Source: Pseudonocardia thermophila (GTDB lineage: Bacteria > Actinomycetota > Actinomycetes > Mycobacteriales > Pseudonocardiaceae). From it: DNA of 64,000 nucleotides. A program made the translations under genes and the position numbers. The stretch spans positions 1 through 64,000 of the forward strand of contig NZ_FRAP01000023.1 of NCBI RefSeq assembly GCF_900142365.1, in the 5' to 3' direction. The notes beneath the pieces are model-generated. The model searched no databases and was not told where the DNA came from. It saw nothing but the letters and a program-made list of their open reading frames with translations. Each line of letters begins with the position of its first letter. Position 1 is the first letter of the stretch. Positions 1-8,353 of this stretch are shown piece after piece.

Positions 1-96
1 GCTACAACACTCGACGCGCCCACTCCGCTCTCGGTGGCCGACCCCCAGCCACCCGACTCGCCGCCTAACTGTCAACAACCTCCCGGGTCAGTACAG

Positions 97-1341
97 CTAA
101 CGCAGTGCGGTGCCGAGCGGGGCGGCCAGCCCGCCCCGCTCGCCGGCCACGACGTCGTCGAGGCCGAGCCAGGTCGCCATCGTGCGCAGCTCGCCGGCCA
201 GTTCCGCCGCGACCCGCGGGACGTCGACACCCGGCTCGGCGAACGCGCCCGGCACCCGCAGCACCCCGGCGGCCCGGTCGGCCTTGAGATCCACCCGGGC
301 CACCAGCTGCCCGTCGAGCAGGAACGGGAAGACGTAGTAGCCGAACTCGCGGTTCGGCTCGGGCACGTAGATCTCGATGCGGTAGCGGAAGCCGAACAGC
401 TGCTCGGTGCGCTCCCGCTCCCACACCAGCGGATCGAACGGGCACAGCAGGGCGCGGCCGGTGACCCGCCGCGGCACGCGGATTCCCGGCCGCCGGTAAG
501 CGAGGTGGCGCCAGCCGACCACCGCGACCGGCTCCAGCTCCCCCGCCTCGACCAGCTCCGCGACCGCCTGCCGGCTGGTCTGCGGGCCGAGGCGGTAGTA
601 GTCGCGCAGCTGCGGCTCGGTGGCGATGCCCAGCGCTGTGGCCGCGCGCAGGACCAGGGCTCGCGCGGACTCCTGCGGATCCGCGGGGTGCGCGGCCAGC
701 ACCTCCGGCGGCAGCACGCGTTCGGGCAGGTCGTAGAGCCGCTGGAAGTGGACCCGGGTGCCGGTGGTGAGCTGGCCGATGCCGAACAGCAGCTCGCAGA
801 CCCGCTTGATCTCCGAGCGCTCCCACCACGTGGCGCCACGGCGCCGCGGCCGGCTCGATCCGCCGAGCGCCTTCTCCAGCGCGCCGGCGCCGATCGGGCC
901 CAGCTCCTTCACCGCGGCCAGCACGTCGTCGACGATGCCCGGGTCCTGGTCGACCAGCTGCTGGTAGTGCCGCCACCACCCGCTGCGCTTGGCACCGGAC
1001 ATGAGCAGCGGCCAGTCGGCGATCGGCAGCAGGCTCGCCTCGTGCGCCCACGCCTCCACGAGCAGACGCGGCCGCCGCGCGGAGTGCGCCCACGCGGCGT
1101 CGTCGACCAGCGCTGGGTCGTAGGGGCCGAGGCGGGAGTACAGCGGCATGTAGTGCGCACGCACGGCCACGTTGACCGAGTCGAGCTGCAGCAGCTGCAC
1201 GCGCTCCAGCACGCGGGTCAGGTGCCGGCGGGTCACCGGGCCGGACGGGCGCGGATCGGCGAACCCCTGCGCGGCCAGCGCGGCACGGCGCACGACATCG
1301 ACGGAAACGGTATCGACGGGCGCGACCGGGGACGGGTGCAC
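97..1341 (-). CDS. YcaQ-like winged-helix DNA glycosylase
   Basis: The 414-residue protein matches the winged-helix family that includes E. coli YcaQ, a glycosylase that unhooks interstrand crosslinks. Visible family features are an N-terminal AAQGF segment, LLQLDSVNV, HYMPLYSRLG, a central WWRHYQ block, and the C-terminal CPFDPLVWER and RIEIYVPE stretches. The GTG start at 1341 (V-H-P-S-P) is chosen because no ATG lies nearby in frame and the family begins close to this point. It is divergent from the acetyltransferase at 1405, with 63 bases between them for both promoters. DNA-repair function is inferred from the family; the substrate of the actinobacterial branch is uncertain. Confidence 0.8.
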   Translation of the reverse strand: MHPSPVAPVDTVSVDVVRRAALAAQGFADPRPSGPVTRRHLTRVLERVQLLQLDSVNVAVRAHYMPLYSRLGPYDPALVDDAAWAHSARRPRLLVEAWAHEASLLPIADWPLLMSGAKRSGWWRHYQQLVDQDPGIVDDVLAAVKELGPIGAGALEKALGGSSRPRRRGATWWERSEIKRVCELLFGIGQLTTGTRVHFQRLYDLPERVLPPEVLAAHPADPQESARALVLRAATALGIATEPQLRDYYRLGPQTSRQAVAELVEAGELEPVAVVGWRHLAYRRPGIRVPRRVTGRALLCPFDPLVWERERTEQLFGFRYRIEIYVPEPNREFGYYVFPFLLDGQLVARVDLKADRAAGVLRVPGAFAEPGVDVPRVAAELAGELRTMATWLGLDDVVAGERGGLAAPLGTALR

Positions 1342-1404
1342 GGCCCGATGCTGCCACGAGCCCCCGACAGTTCCCGGTCGTCGCCCGTGAGGTATCCATG
1401 CGGC

Positions 1405-1959
1405 ATGGCCATCGCCGCGGTGCGCCCCGCCACCGCCTCCGACGTCCCGGAGATCGTCCGCATCCAGACGCTCACCTGGTCCACGGCGTACAGCGATCTC
1501 GTCCCGCGCAGCGCGATCGAGCAGATCGGCAGCCCCGAGGCGCACGCCGCGTGGGAACGGGCCACCGAGACCGGCACCGTCCTGATCGCCACCGAGGGCG
1601 GCGCCGTCGTCGGGTTCGTCGCCGCGGGCCCGGCGGAGGCCCCGGAGAACGCGACTCCGCCGAACGCGCCCACGCTGGGTCCCGAGGCGTGGGGCGAGAT
1701 CGGGGTGCTGCTCGTCGAGCCGCGGTGGGGACGGCGCGGGCACGGCGGCCGCCTGCTCGCCTACGCCGCCGCAGCCCTGCGCGAGGCCGGCGCGGTGTAC
1801 GGGCTGGCGTGGGTGCCCGAGGCCGACGCCGCGTCCCGGCGGTTCTACGCCCGCGCGGGCTGGGAGCTCGACGGCGCCGTCCGCGTACTCGACACCGGGA
1901 AGGGCACGATGCGCGAGGTGCGCTTCGTCGGGTCGCTCGACCTGGAGCTGGTGGAGTAG
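1405..1959 (+). CDS. GNAT family N-acetyltransferase
   Basis: A 184-residue single-domain acetyltransferase of the GNAT fold, expected to move an acetyl group from acetyl-CoA to a small amine or protein N-terminus in the cytoplasm. The N-terminal VRPATASDVPEI is a typical GNAT opening. The acetyl-CoA pyrophosphate loop R-R-G-H-G-G lies at about residues 110-115, and the C-terminal ASRRFYARAGWEL is the classic motif B region. The ATG at 1405 starts the conserved domain; longer upstream reading in this frame is antisense to the YcaQ gene. The substrate cannot be told from sequence. It converges on dapB, leaving 38 bases. Confidence 0.82.
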   Translation: MAIAAVRPATASDVPEIVRIQTLTWSTAYSDLVPRSAIEQIGSPEAHAAWERATETGTVLIATEGGAVVGFVAAGPAEAPENATPPNAPTLGPEAWGEIGVLLVEPRWGRRGHGGRLLAYAAAALREAGAVYGLAWVPEADAASRRFYARAGWELDGAVRVLDTGKGTMREVRFVGSLDLELVE

Positions 1960-1997
1960 CGCGGGAGCGACCGCCGGGGGTGGCGCTCTGGAGTGGA

Positions 1998-2744
1998 TCA
2001 GAGTCCGAGGAGGGGCTCCAGGCCCACGGTCAGCCCCGGGCGGTCGAGCACCGCGCGCACGGCCATCAGCACCCCGGGCATGAACGAGGTGCGGTCGAAC
2101 GAGTCGTGCCGGATCGTGAGGGTCTCCCCCGCCGCACCGAGCAGCACCTCCTGGTGCGCGACGAGCCCGCGCAGCCGCACCGAGTGCACCGGGATCCCGT
2201 CGACGCGGGCCCCGCGGGCGCCGTCGAGCGCGTGCGTGGTGGCGTCGGGCAGCGGCGCGGCGCCGGCCTCCGCCCGGGCCGCAGCGATCAGCGACGCCGT
2301 GTGCGTAGCGGTGCCCGACGGCGCGTCGGCCTTGTTCGGGTGGTGCAGCTCGACGATCTCGACCGACTCGAAGAACGGCGCCGCCTGCTTCGCGAACTGC
2401 ATCATCAGCACAGCACCGATGCCGAAGTTCGGTGCGATCAGCACGTGCCCCGGCGTGGCGTCGAGCAGCTGCCGGACCTTCGCCAGCCGCTCCTCGTCGA
2501 ACCCGCTCGTGCCGACGACGGCGGCCACCCCGTGCTCGATGAGCCACGCGAGGTTGTCCATGACGACACCGGGATGGGTGAAGTCGACGGCGACCTGCGC
2601 GCCGGCGGCGGTCAGCCCGTCCAGCGCGTCGCCGTCGTCGATGCGGGCGACGAGCTCCAGTCCGTCCGCGCCCTCGACGGCGCGGCACACCTGCGACCCC
2701 ATGCGCCCACGCGCACCCAGCACACCCACCTTGATCGCGCTCAC
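1998..2744 (-). CDS. dapB: 4-hydroxy-tetrahydrodipicolinate reductase
   Basis: DapB reduces 4-hydroxy-tetrahydrodipicolinate with NAD(P)H in the diaminopimelate/lysine pathway, feeding both lysine and peptidoglycan synthesis. The 248-residue length is typical of actinobacteria. The N-terminal nucleotide-binding loop G-A-R-G-R-M-G is at residues 10-16. The catalytic HHPNK segment is at about 134-138 and is followed by SGTA, which binds substrate. The start is GTG. The gene sits in the same neighbourhood as the M16 peptidase and pnp, as in mycobacteria. It is followed on the minus strand, after 38 bases, by a convergent acetyltransferase gene. Confidence 0.97.
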   Translation of the reverse strand: MSAIKVGVLGARGRMGSQVCRAVEGADGLELVARIDDGDALDGLTAAGAQVAVDFTHPGVVMDNLAWLIEHGVAAVVGTSGFDEERLAKVRQLLDATPGHVLIAPNFGIGAVLMMQFAKQAAPFFESVEIVELHHPNKADAPSGTATHTASLIAAARAEAGAAPLPDATTHALDGARGARVDGIPVHSVRLRGLVAHQEVLLGAAGETLTIRHDSFDRTSFMPGVLMAVRAVLDRPGLTVGLEPLLGL

Positions 2745-2763
2745 GACAGGTGAGCCTAGGGAC

Positions 2764-3240
2764 TCAGAAGGCGATCAACGCACCCACCCACACGGCCGCG
2801 GCGAGCAGGCCGGTGAGCAGCTCGATGAGGATGCTCCAGCCGACCGCCGCCAGCGCCTTCTTCGTCGACGGCCAGGCCTCGAGCGGGCTACCCAGCCGGA
2901 TCCGCTCGGCCACGTACACGCCGAGCACGAAGCCGAGGAAGAGGCCCACCACCGGCACGACGAAGAACCCGACGATGCCGAGCACCGCGCCCACGAGGAG
3001 CGTGCGGTTCGGCACGCCGGAGTCGCGCAGCCGCCTGCCCGGCAGCGCGTACTTGACGATCGTGCCGAGCACGACGACCGCCGCCGCGATGCCCAGCACC
3101 CACCAGCCCACCGCGTCGTTGCGCGGGATCGCCCACACGGCGATGCCCGCCAGGACGAGCAGCAGGCCGGGCAGCACGGGGAGGAGGATCCCCAGGATGC
3201 CGACCACGATCAGCACGGCCGCGATCACGGTCTCAACCAC
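2764..3240 (-). CDS. DUF456 membrane protein
   Basis: A 158-residue integral membrane protein of the DUF456 family. It has about four hydrophobic stretches separated by short loops: residues about 4-38, 43-62, 82-110 and 132-156. The hydrophobic, Gly-rich runs such as GILGILLPVLPGLLLVLAGI are characteristic. No catalytic motif is visible and no function is established for the family. It lies 19 bases upstream of dapB on the same strand and may be co-transcribed with it. Confidence 0.8.
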   Translation of the reverse strand: MVETVIAAVLIVVGILGILLPVLPGLLLVLAGIAVWAIPRNDAVGWWVLGIAAAVVVLGTIVKYALPGRRLRDSGVPNRTLLVGAVLGIVGFFVVPVVGLFLGFVLGVYVAERIRLGSPLEAWPSTKKALAAVGWSILIELLTGLLAAAVWVGALIAF

Positions 3241-3331
3241 GCGGGAACCCTAACCGGTGATCTCGGCAGGACAGCCGGTCCCCGGTTCGGTCGGGTGGGA
3301 GGAACTCCGGCTGACCGCGCACCGCCGCACG

Positions 3332-3357
3332 GCGCTCTGCGACGAGGAGCAGAGCGC
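3332..3357 (-). terminator. hairpin after the M16 peptidase gene
   Basis: Perfect 9-bp arms (GCGCTCTGC / GCAGAGCGC) around an 8-base loop lie 38 bases past the peptidase stop codon. No U-tract follows, which is common for actinobacterial terminators. It probably separates the pnp-peptidase transcript from the DUF456-dapB genes. Confidence 0.5.
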
Positions 3358-3395
3358 GATCAACGCGGTGGCCTTCCAGCAGCTTCCTGGCTTCT

Positions 3396-4733
3396 TCAAC
3401 CGAGCGAGCGGAGACTCCCCGGCAGGTCGGCCTCGTCGTCGTACGGCCCCACGACCGCGGCGGTGAGCGGCTGGGTGAGCAGCTCACGGGCCAGCTCGTT
3501 CACCTCGTCGACCGTGACCGCGGAGATGCGGGCCAGGCTGTCGGCGATGCTGCGCTGGTAGCCGTGGTCGATCTCCGAGCGCCCCAGCCGGTTCATCCGC
3601 GACGGGGTGTCCTCGAGCCCGAGCACGAGGCCGCCGCGCAGGTTGCCCTGCGCCCGCACGACCTCGGCCTCGGTGAGCCCCTTCGCGGCGACCTCGGCGA
3701 GCACCGAGCGCACGACGGTCACGACCTCGTCGAGCCGTTCGGGCGCGCAGCCGGTGTACACCGACAGCGAGCCGGCGTCGGAGTAGCCGGCCACCGCCGA
3801 GTACACCGAGTACGCCAGGCCTCGCTGCTCACGGACCTGCTGGAACAGCCGCGAGCTCGGCCCGCCGCCCAGCGCCGTGTTCAGCACGGTCAGCGCGGTG
3901 CGCCGCGGGTCGTAGCGGGACAGGGCGGGCACGCCGAGCAGCAGGTGCGCCTGCTCGGAGTCCTCCCCGGACAGCACGAGCCGCGGCTGGGCCACCACGG
4001 GCACGGTCGGCTCGCCGGGGCGCGGCGGCACCGGGCTGGCCGATCCGGCGCGGCTCATCGCATCGGCGAGCGCCGACCCGACGAGATCCACGACGTGCTC
4101 GTGGCGCACGTTGCCCGCCACCGCGACGACCATCGCCGGGGTGGTGTAGCGGTCGCGCCAGAACGAGCGCAGCGTGTCGCGTCGCATGCCGCGGATCGAC
4201 TCCTCGGTGCCCAGCACCGGCAGCGCGAGCGGGTGCCCGGCGAACAGGACCGCGTCGAACAGCTCGCCGACGAGGTCCTCGGGGTCGTCGTCGCGCATGG
4301 CGATCTCTTCGAGCACCACGCCGCGCTCGACCTCGACGTCGGCCGGGTCCATCGTCGCGTCCGTGACGACGTCGGTGAGCACGTCGATCGCCAGCGGCAG
4401 GTCGGTGTCGAGGACCTGCGCGTAGTAGCAGGTGTGCTCCTTCGCGGTGAACGCGTTGATGTCACCGCCGACGGCGTCGAACTGCTCCGCGATGTCGGCC
4501 GCGCTGCGCTTGCCGGTGCCCTTGAACAGCAGGTGCTCCAGGTAGTGGGCGGCACCCGCCTCGTCGGGGGCTTCGTCTCGGGCGCCGACGCCGAGCCAGA
4601 TGCCCAGCGACACCGAGCGCACCCCGGGGACCTCCTCGGTGAGCACGCGCAGCCCGCCCGGCAGCTCGCTGCGGAAGACGCCGGGGGCGGAGGCCGACGC
4701 CCCCGCCCCCGGTGCCTGGATGCGGTTCGTCAC
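3396..4733 (-). CDS. M16 family zinc metallopeptidase (PepR-like)
   Basis: This 445-residue protein is related to insulysin and mitochondrial processing peptidase. The inverted zinc motif HxxEH (HYLEH) is at residues 63-67, and family segments such as LFKGTGKRSA and GGDINAFTAKEHTCYYA follow. The conserved R/Y region of the C-terminal half (LGGGPSSRLFQQVREQRGLAYSVYS) is also present. It starts with GTG, and its start overlaps the pnp stop (GTGA), indicating translational coupling. The same pair occurs in mycobacteria (gpsI-pepR). The physiological substrate is unknown. Confidence 0.93.
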   Translation of the reverse strand: MTNRIQAPGAGASASAPGVFRSELPGGLRVLTEEVPGVRSVSLGIWLGVGARDEAPDEAGAAHYLEHLLFKGTGKRSAADIAEQFDAVGGDINAFTAKEHTCYYAQVLDTDLPLAIDVLTDVVTDATMDPADVEVERGVVLEEIAMRDDDPEDLVGELFDAVLFAGHPLALPVLGTEESIRGMRRDTLRSFWRDRYTTPAMVVAVAGNVRHEHVVDLVGSALADAMSRAGSASPVPPRPGEPTVPVVAQPRLVLSGEDSEQAHLLLGVPALSRYDPRRTALTVLNTALGGGPSSRLFQQVREQRGLAYSVYSAVAGYSDAGSLSVYTGCAPERLDEVVTVVRSVLAEVAAKGLTEAEVVRAQGNLRGGLVLGLEDTPSRMNRLGRSEIDHGYQRSIADSLARISAVTVDEVNELARELLTQPLTAAVVGPYDDEADLPGSLRSLG

Positions 4734-6961
4734 CCCGCGGGGACCTCCGCGGCCTCCACCGGGTCGGCCGGGGTGGCGCCGTCGGCGGCGGTCTCCTCGA
4801 CCACCGGCACGAGGCTGATCTTGCCCCGGTTGTCGATGTCGGTGACCTCGACGCGGATCTTGTCGCCGACCTTGACGACGTCCTCGACCTTCGCAATGCG
4901 CTTGCCGTTGCCGAGCTTCGAGATGTGGACCAGGCCGTCCTTGCCCGGTACCAGCGAGACGAACGCGCCGAACGCGGCCGTCTTCACGACGGTGCCGAGG
5001 AACCGCTCGCCCACCTTCGGCAGCTGCGGGTTCGCGATCGCGTTGATCATGCCGATCGCGGCCTCGGCCGAGTCGCCGTCGGTCGCGCCGACGTAGATCG
5101 TGCCGTCGTCCTCGATCGTGATGTCGGCACCGGTCTGCTCGGTGATCGAGTTGATCATCTTGCCCTTCGGGCCGATGACCTCGCCGATCTTGTCCACCGG
5201 CACCTTGATCGAGACGACGCGCGGCGCGTAGCGGCTCATCTCGTCGGGGCCGTCGATGGCTTCGTTGAGCACCTCGAGGATGGTCAGCCGGGCGTCCCGG
5301 GCCTGCGACAGCGCCGCCGCCAGCACCTCGGAGGGGATGCCGTCCAGCTTGGTGTCCAGCTGCAGGGCAGTGACGAACTCCGCGGTGCCGGCGACCTTGA
5401 AGTCCATGTCGCCGAAGGCGTCCTCAGCACCGAGGATGTCGGTCAGCGCCACGTAGCGCATCTGACCGTCGACCTCGTCGGACACCAGGCCCATCGCGAT
5501 GCCGGCGACCGGCGCCTTCAGCGGCACACCGGCGTTGAGCAGCGACATCGTGGACGCGCAGACCGAACCCATCGAGGTCGAGCCGTTGGAACCCAGCGCC
5601 TCCGACACCTGCCGGATCGCGTACGGGAACTCCTCGCGCGAGGGCAGCACCGGGATCAGCGCCCGCTCCGCCAGCGCACCGTGGCCGATCTCGCGGCGCT
5701 TCGGGGAGCCCACACGGCCGGTCTCACCGGTCGAGTAGGGCGGGAAGTTGTAGTGGTGCAGGTAGCGCTTGTGCGTCTCCGGGCCGAGCGAGTCGATCTG
5801 CTGCTCCATCCGCAGCATGTTCAGCGTGGTGACGCCCAGGATCTGGGTCTCGCCGCGCTCGAACAGCGCCGAGCCGTGGGCCCGCGGGACGACCTCGACC
5901 TCGGCCGACAGCGGCCGGATGTCGGTGATGCCGCGCCCGTCGATGCGGATCTGGTCGCGCAGGATGCGCTCGCGGACGAGCTTCTTGTTGACGGCCTTGA
6001 ACGCCGCGCCGATCTCCTTCTCCCGGCCCTCGAACTGCTCGCCGAGCTTCTCCAGGACGGCGACCTTGATCTCGTCGATCGCGGCCTCGCGCTCCTGCTT
6101 GCCGGCGATCGTCAGCGCCTTCGCCAGGTCCTCCGTGGCGACCGCCGAGACGGCGTCCAGGACGTCCTGCTCGTAGGCGGGGAAGAGCGGGAACTCGGTG
6201 GTCGGCTTCGCCGCCACGTCGGCCAGCTGCTGCTGGGCGATGCAGAGGCTGCGGATGAACGGCTTCGCCGCCTCCAGGCCCTGCGCCACGACCTCCTCGG
6301 TCGGGGCCTGCGCGCCGCCCTTGACCAGCTCGATCGTCTCGGCCGTGGCCTCGGCCTCAACCATCATGATCGCGACGTCGTCACCGACGACGCGCCCGGC
6401 GACGACCATGTCGAACACGGCCCGCTGCAGGTCCACGAACTGCGGGAACGCCACCCACTGGCCGTCGATCAGGGCGACGCGCACGCCGCCGATCGGCCCG
6501 GAGAACGGCAGGCCGGCGAGCTGGGTGGACGCGGAGGCCGCGTTGATGGCCAGTGCGTCGTAGGGGTCCTCCGGGTCGAGCGAGAGGACGGTGACGACGA
6601 TCTGGACCTCGTTGCGCAGGCCCTCGACGAACGACGGGCGCAGCGGCCGGTCGATCAGCCGGCAGGTGAGGATCGCGTCGGTGCCGGGACGGCCCTCGCG
6701 GCGGAAGAACGAGCCGGGGATCTTCCCCACGGCGTACATCCGCTCCTCGACGTCCACCGTGAGGGGGAAGAAGTCGAACTGCTCCTTGGGCTGCTTCGAC
6801 GCCGTGGTGGCGGACAGCAGCATGGTGTCGTCGTCCAGGTAGGCGACGACGGACCCGGCGGCCTGCCGGGCCAGCCGTCCGGTCTCGAACCGGACGGTGC
6901 GGGTACCGAAGCGCCCGTTGTCGATCACGGCACTTGTTTCGTGCACGGTGTCGTCTGTCAT
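4730..6961 (-). CDS. pnp: polyribonucleotide nucleotidyltransferase (PNPase / GpsI)
   Basis: PNPase degrades RNA 3'-to-5' phosphorolytically and can also add nucleotides. In actinobacteria it has been described as GpsI, with additional guanosine pentaphosphate synthesis. The 743-residue protein shows two RNase PH-like halves (FFRREGRPG and DRPLRPSF in the first; RIDGRGITDIRPL and SGSSTSMGSVCAS-like core in the second). A KH domain (VDKIGEVIGPKGKMI) and an S1 domain (GTVVKTAAFGAFV) close it. I place the start at ATG 6961 because an AAGGAG ribosome-binding site sits 9-10 bases upstream. It follows rpsO as in many bacteria. Confidence 0.97.
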   Translation of the reverse strand: MTDDTVHETSAVIDNGRFGTRTVRFETGRLARQAAGSVVAYLDDDTMLLSATTASKQPKEQFDFFPLTVDVEERMYAVGKIPGSFFRREGRPGTDAILTCRLIDRPLRPSFVEGLRNEVQIVVTVLSLDPEDPYDALAINAASASTQLAGLPFSGPIGGVRVALIDGQWVAFPQFVDLQRAVFDMVVAGRVVGDDVAIMMVEAEATAETIELVKGGAQAPTEEVVAQGLEAAKPFIRSLCIAQQQLADVAAKPTTEFPLFPAYEQDVLDAVSAVATEDLAKALTIAGKQEREAAIDEIKVAVLEKLGEQFEGREKEIGAAFKAVNKKLVRERILRDQIRIDGRGITDIRPLSAEVEVVPRAHGSALFERGETQILGVTTLNMLRMEQQIDSLGPETHKRYLHHYNFPPYSTGETGRVGSPKRREIGHGALAERALIPVLPSREEFPYAIRQVSEALGSNGSTSMGSVCASTMSLLNAGVPLKAPVAGIAMGLVSDEVDGQMRYVALTDILGAEDAFGDMDFKVAGTAEFVTALQLDTKLDGIPSEVLAAALSQARDARLTILEVLNEAIDGPDEMSRYAPRVVSIKVPVDKIGEVIGPKGKMINSITEQTGADITIEDDGTIYVGATDGDSAEAAIGMINAIANPQLPKVGERFLGTVVKTAAFGAFVSLVPGKDGLVHISKLGNGKRIAKVEDVVKVGDKIRVEVTDIDNRGKISLVPVVEETAADGATPADPVEAAEVPAG

Positions 6962-7135
6962 GAAGTGGCTTCTCCTTGGCGGAGACTCCACGCCACCGCA
7001 TCTCGATCTCGGCGCGAGCCGGTCATCGATCGAAGTCCCCGGGAACCGGCTTCGGGCCCGGGAACCACTACCGAGGACCGGCGGATCGTCTGCCGGCGGC
7101 GTGGCGTCAGTGCATGTTTTCTCTTGAATTGTGGA

Positions 7136-7168
7136 CCGGCCCGGACCGCGGGCAGCGGTCCGGGCCGG
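7136..7168 (-). terminator. strong hairpin between rpsO and pnp
   Basis: Perfect 14-bp arms at 7136-7149 and 7155-7168 (CCGGCCCGGACCGC and its complement) flank a 5-base loop. It starts 5 bases after the rpsO stop. No U-run follows. It may be a partial terminator, or an RNA processing site comparable to the structured rpsO-pnp spacer known from E. coli. Confidence 0.65.
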
Positions 7169-7173
7169 GAGAG

Positions 7174-7443
7174 TCAGCGGCGGAGGCCGAGGCGCTCGAT
7201 CAGCGACCGGTAGCGCGCCACATCGACCGAGGCGAGGTACTTGAGCAACCGGCGCCGGCGCCCGACCAGCAGCAGCAGACCACGGCGGGAGTGGTGGTCG
7301 TGCTTGTGCTGCTTCAGGTGCTCGGTCAGGTCGCTGATCCGCTTGGTGAGCAGGGCGACCTGCGCCTCCGGCGATCCCGTGTCCTTCTCGTGGATGCCGT
7401 AGGTCTTCAGGATTTCCTTCTTGGTTGCGGCGTCGAGTGCCAC
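7174..7443 (-). CDS. rpsO: 30S ribosomal protein S15
   Basis: The 89-residue protein is standard S15 length and binds 16S rRNA in the small-subunit platform. It begins V(M)-ALDAATKKEIL and carries the diagnostic DTGSPEAQVALLT and HKHDHHSRRGLLLLVGRRRRLL blocks. The start is GTG at 7443, preceded by GAGG. In-frame codons further upstream are not part of S15. A possible TAACGT -10 element lies at 7556-7561. It is followed by a hairpin and pnp. Confidence 0.98.
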   Translation of the reverse strand: MALDAATKKEILKTYGIHEKDTGSPEAQVALLTKRISDLTEHLKQHKHDHHSRRGLLLLVGRRRRLLKYLASVDVARYRSLIERLGLRR

Positions 7444-7591
7444 GTGCTTCCTCTTTCGTTCTGCTGTGCCGTGTGCCGACCCGCTGGCCCGGGCGACCCG
7501 GGGCGGGTGGGAGTCGGTCTCGGCCACCACGGACTGCAGCCGGACCCGAGACGCCACGTTACCAGCAACGACGCCTTCCACACCCACCGGT

Positions 7592-7617
7592 GTGCCCCGC
7601 CGCACGCGACGGGGCAC
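7592..7617 (-). terminator. hairpin between the lipoprotein gene and rpsO
   Basis: Arms GTGCCCCG / CGGGGCAC at 7592-7599 and 7610-7617 extend inward through a further CGC/GCG pairing with one wobble. The hairpin lies 59 bases past the lipoprotein stop and upstream of the putative rpsO promoter. It is best read as the terminator insulating rpsO-pnp. Confidence 0.5.
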
Positions 7618-7676
7618 CCGGAAGTGATGGTCGGACCTGGTGGTGGGAGCGATCCAGCTGCTCCACAGCGGACGGA

Positions 7677-8249
7677 TCAGTGGTGGCTGCTCGAGGAGTC
7701 GCTGGACGAACCCTGCGTGGCCGAATCCCGTGTCGCCGAGCCCTCCTCATGGGAACCCTCCTTGTGGGAGTCCCCCTTGTGCGGGTCCGTCTTGTGCTCG
7801 TCCTTCTTGTCGTCCTTCTTGTCGTTCTTGTGCGGATCGGGCTCGTGCGGATCGGGCTCGTGCTCGTCCTTGTGCGGGTCCTCGCCCTCGTGCGGGTCGG
7901 GCTTCGGGGACTCGTGCTGCGGGGTCTCCTTCTGCGGCGACTCCGTCTTGGGCGACTGGTTCTTGGGCGACTGGTTCTTGAACGACTGGTTCTTGGACGC
8001 CGACTGGGACGATCCGCTGCCGGACCCGCCACCGGCCTGCACGGCCGGCTCGGTCGGGGCGGGCGGTTCCGCCGCGGGCTCGGGGGCGGGCGGCGGGACG
8101 AGGTCGTCCTCGACGGCCGAGGCCTGGTCCACCGGCGAGGACACCGTGACGGGCACGATGCGGGCCGGGGTCGTGCTGCAGCCGGTCAGGACGCCCGCGG
8201 TGAGGGCGGCGAACAGGAGCGCAGCGGCGGCGCGCCGGCGAGCGGTCAT
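7677..8249 (-). CDS. His/Lys/Asp-rich secreted lipoprotein, repeat-containing
   Basis: A 190-residue protein with a lipoprotein signal peptide (RRRAAAALLFAALTAGVLTGC; lipobox LTGC, Cys about residue 23). A Pro/Ala-rich spacer follows. The C-terminal half consists of short repeats: KNQSP-like pentapeptides (two perfect 15-bp copies and a near copy at 7951-7995), then DPHEP/DPHK units (15-bp copies at 7831-7860), ending SSSSHH. The start ATG 8249 has GAGG 8 bases upstream. The many DPH, HK and EH motifs suggest divalent-metal binding outside the membrane, but that is inference. No family was recognised. It sits between thpR and rpsO. Confidence 0.75.
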   Translation of the reverse strand: MTARRRAAAALLFAALTAGVLTGCSTTPARIVPVTVSSPVDQASAVEDDLVPPPAPEPAAEPPAPTEPAVQAGGGSGSGSSQSASKNQSFKNQSPKNQSPKTESPQKETPQHESPKPDPHEGEDPHKDEHEPDPHEPDPHKNDKKDDKKDEHKTDPHKGDSHKEGSHEEGSATRDSATQGSSSDSSSSHH

Positions 8250-8353
8250 CGGGAACACCTCTTCTCGTGGACTGCCACAAGAGTCGCCGGATCCGCGCCG
8301 CGCCGCGCTCCCCGCCACCACCAGACCTGCGTGCGGAGCGGGTAAGGGTGATG

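Noticed and set aside
34..1404. N-terminal extension of the GNAT frame
   Set aside because: Antisense to the YcaQ-like gene; the acetyltransferase domain starts at ATG 1405.
3257..3466. 69-codon plus-strand frame in the gap before the M16 gene
   Set aside because: No ribosome site, no domain, and overlaps the hairpin and the end of the peptidase gene.
4712..7213. An 833-codon plus-strand frame across pnp and the spacer
   Set aside because: Antisense to pnp with no domain signal; composition is the mirror of the pnp codons.
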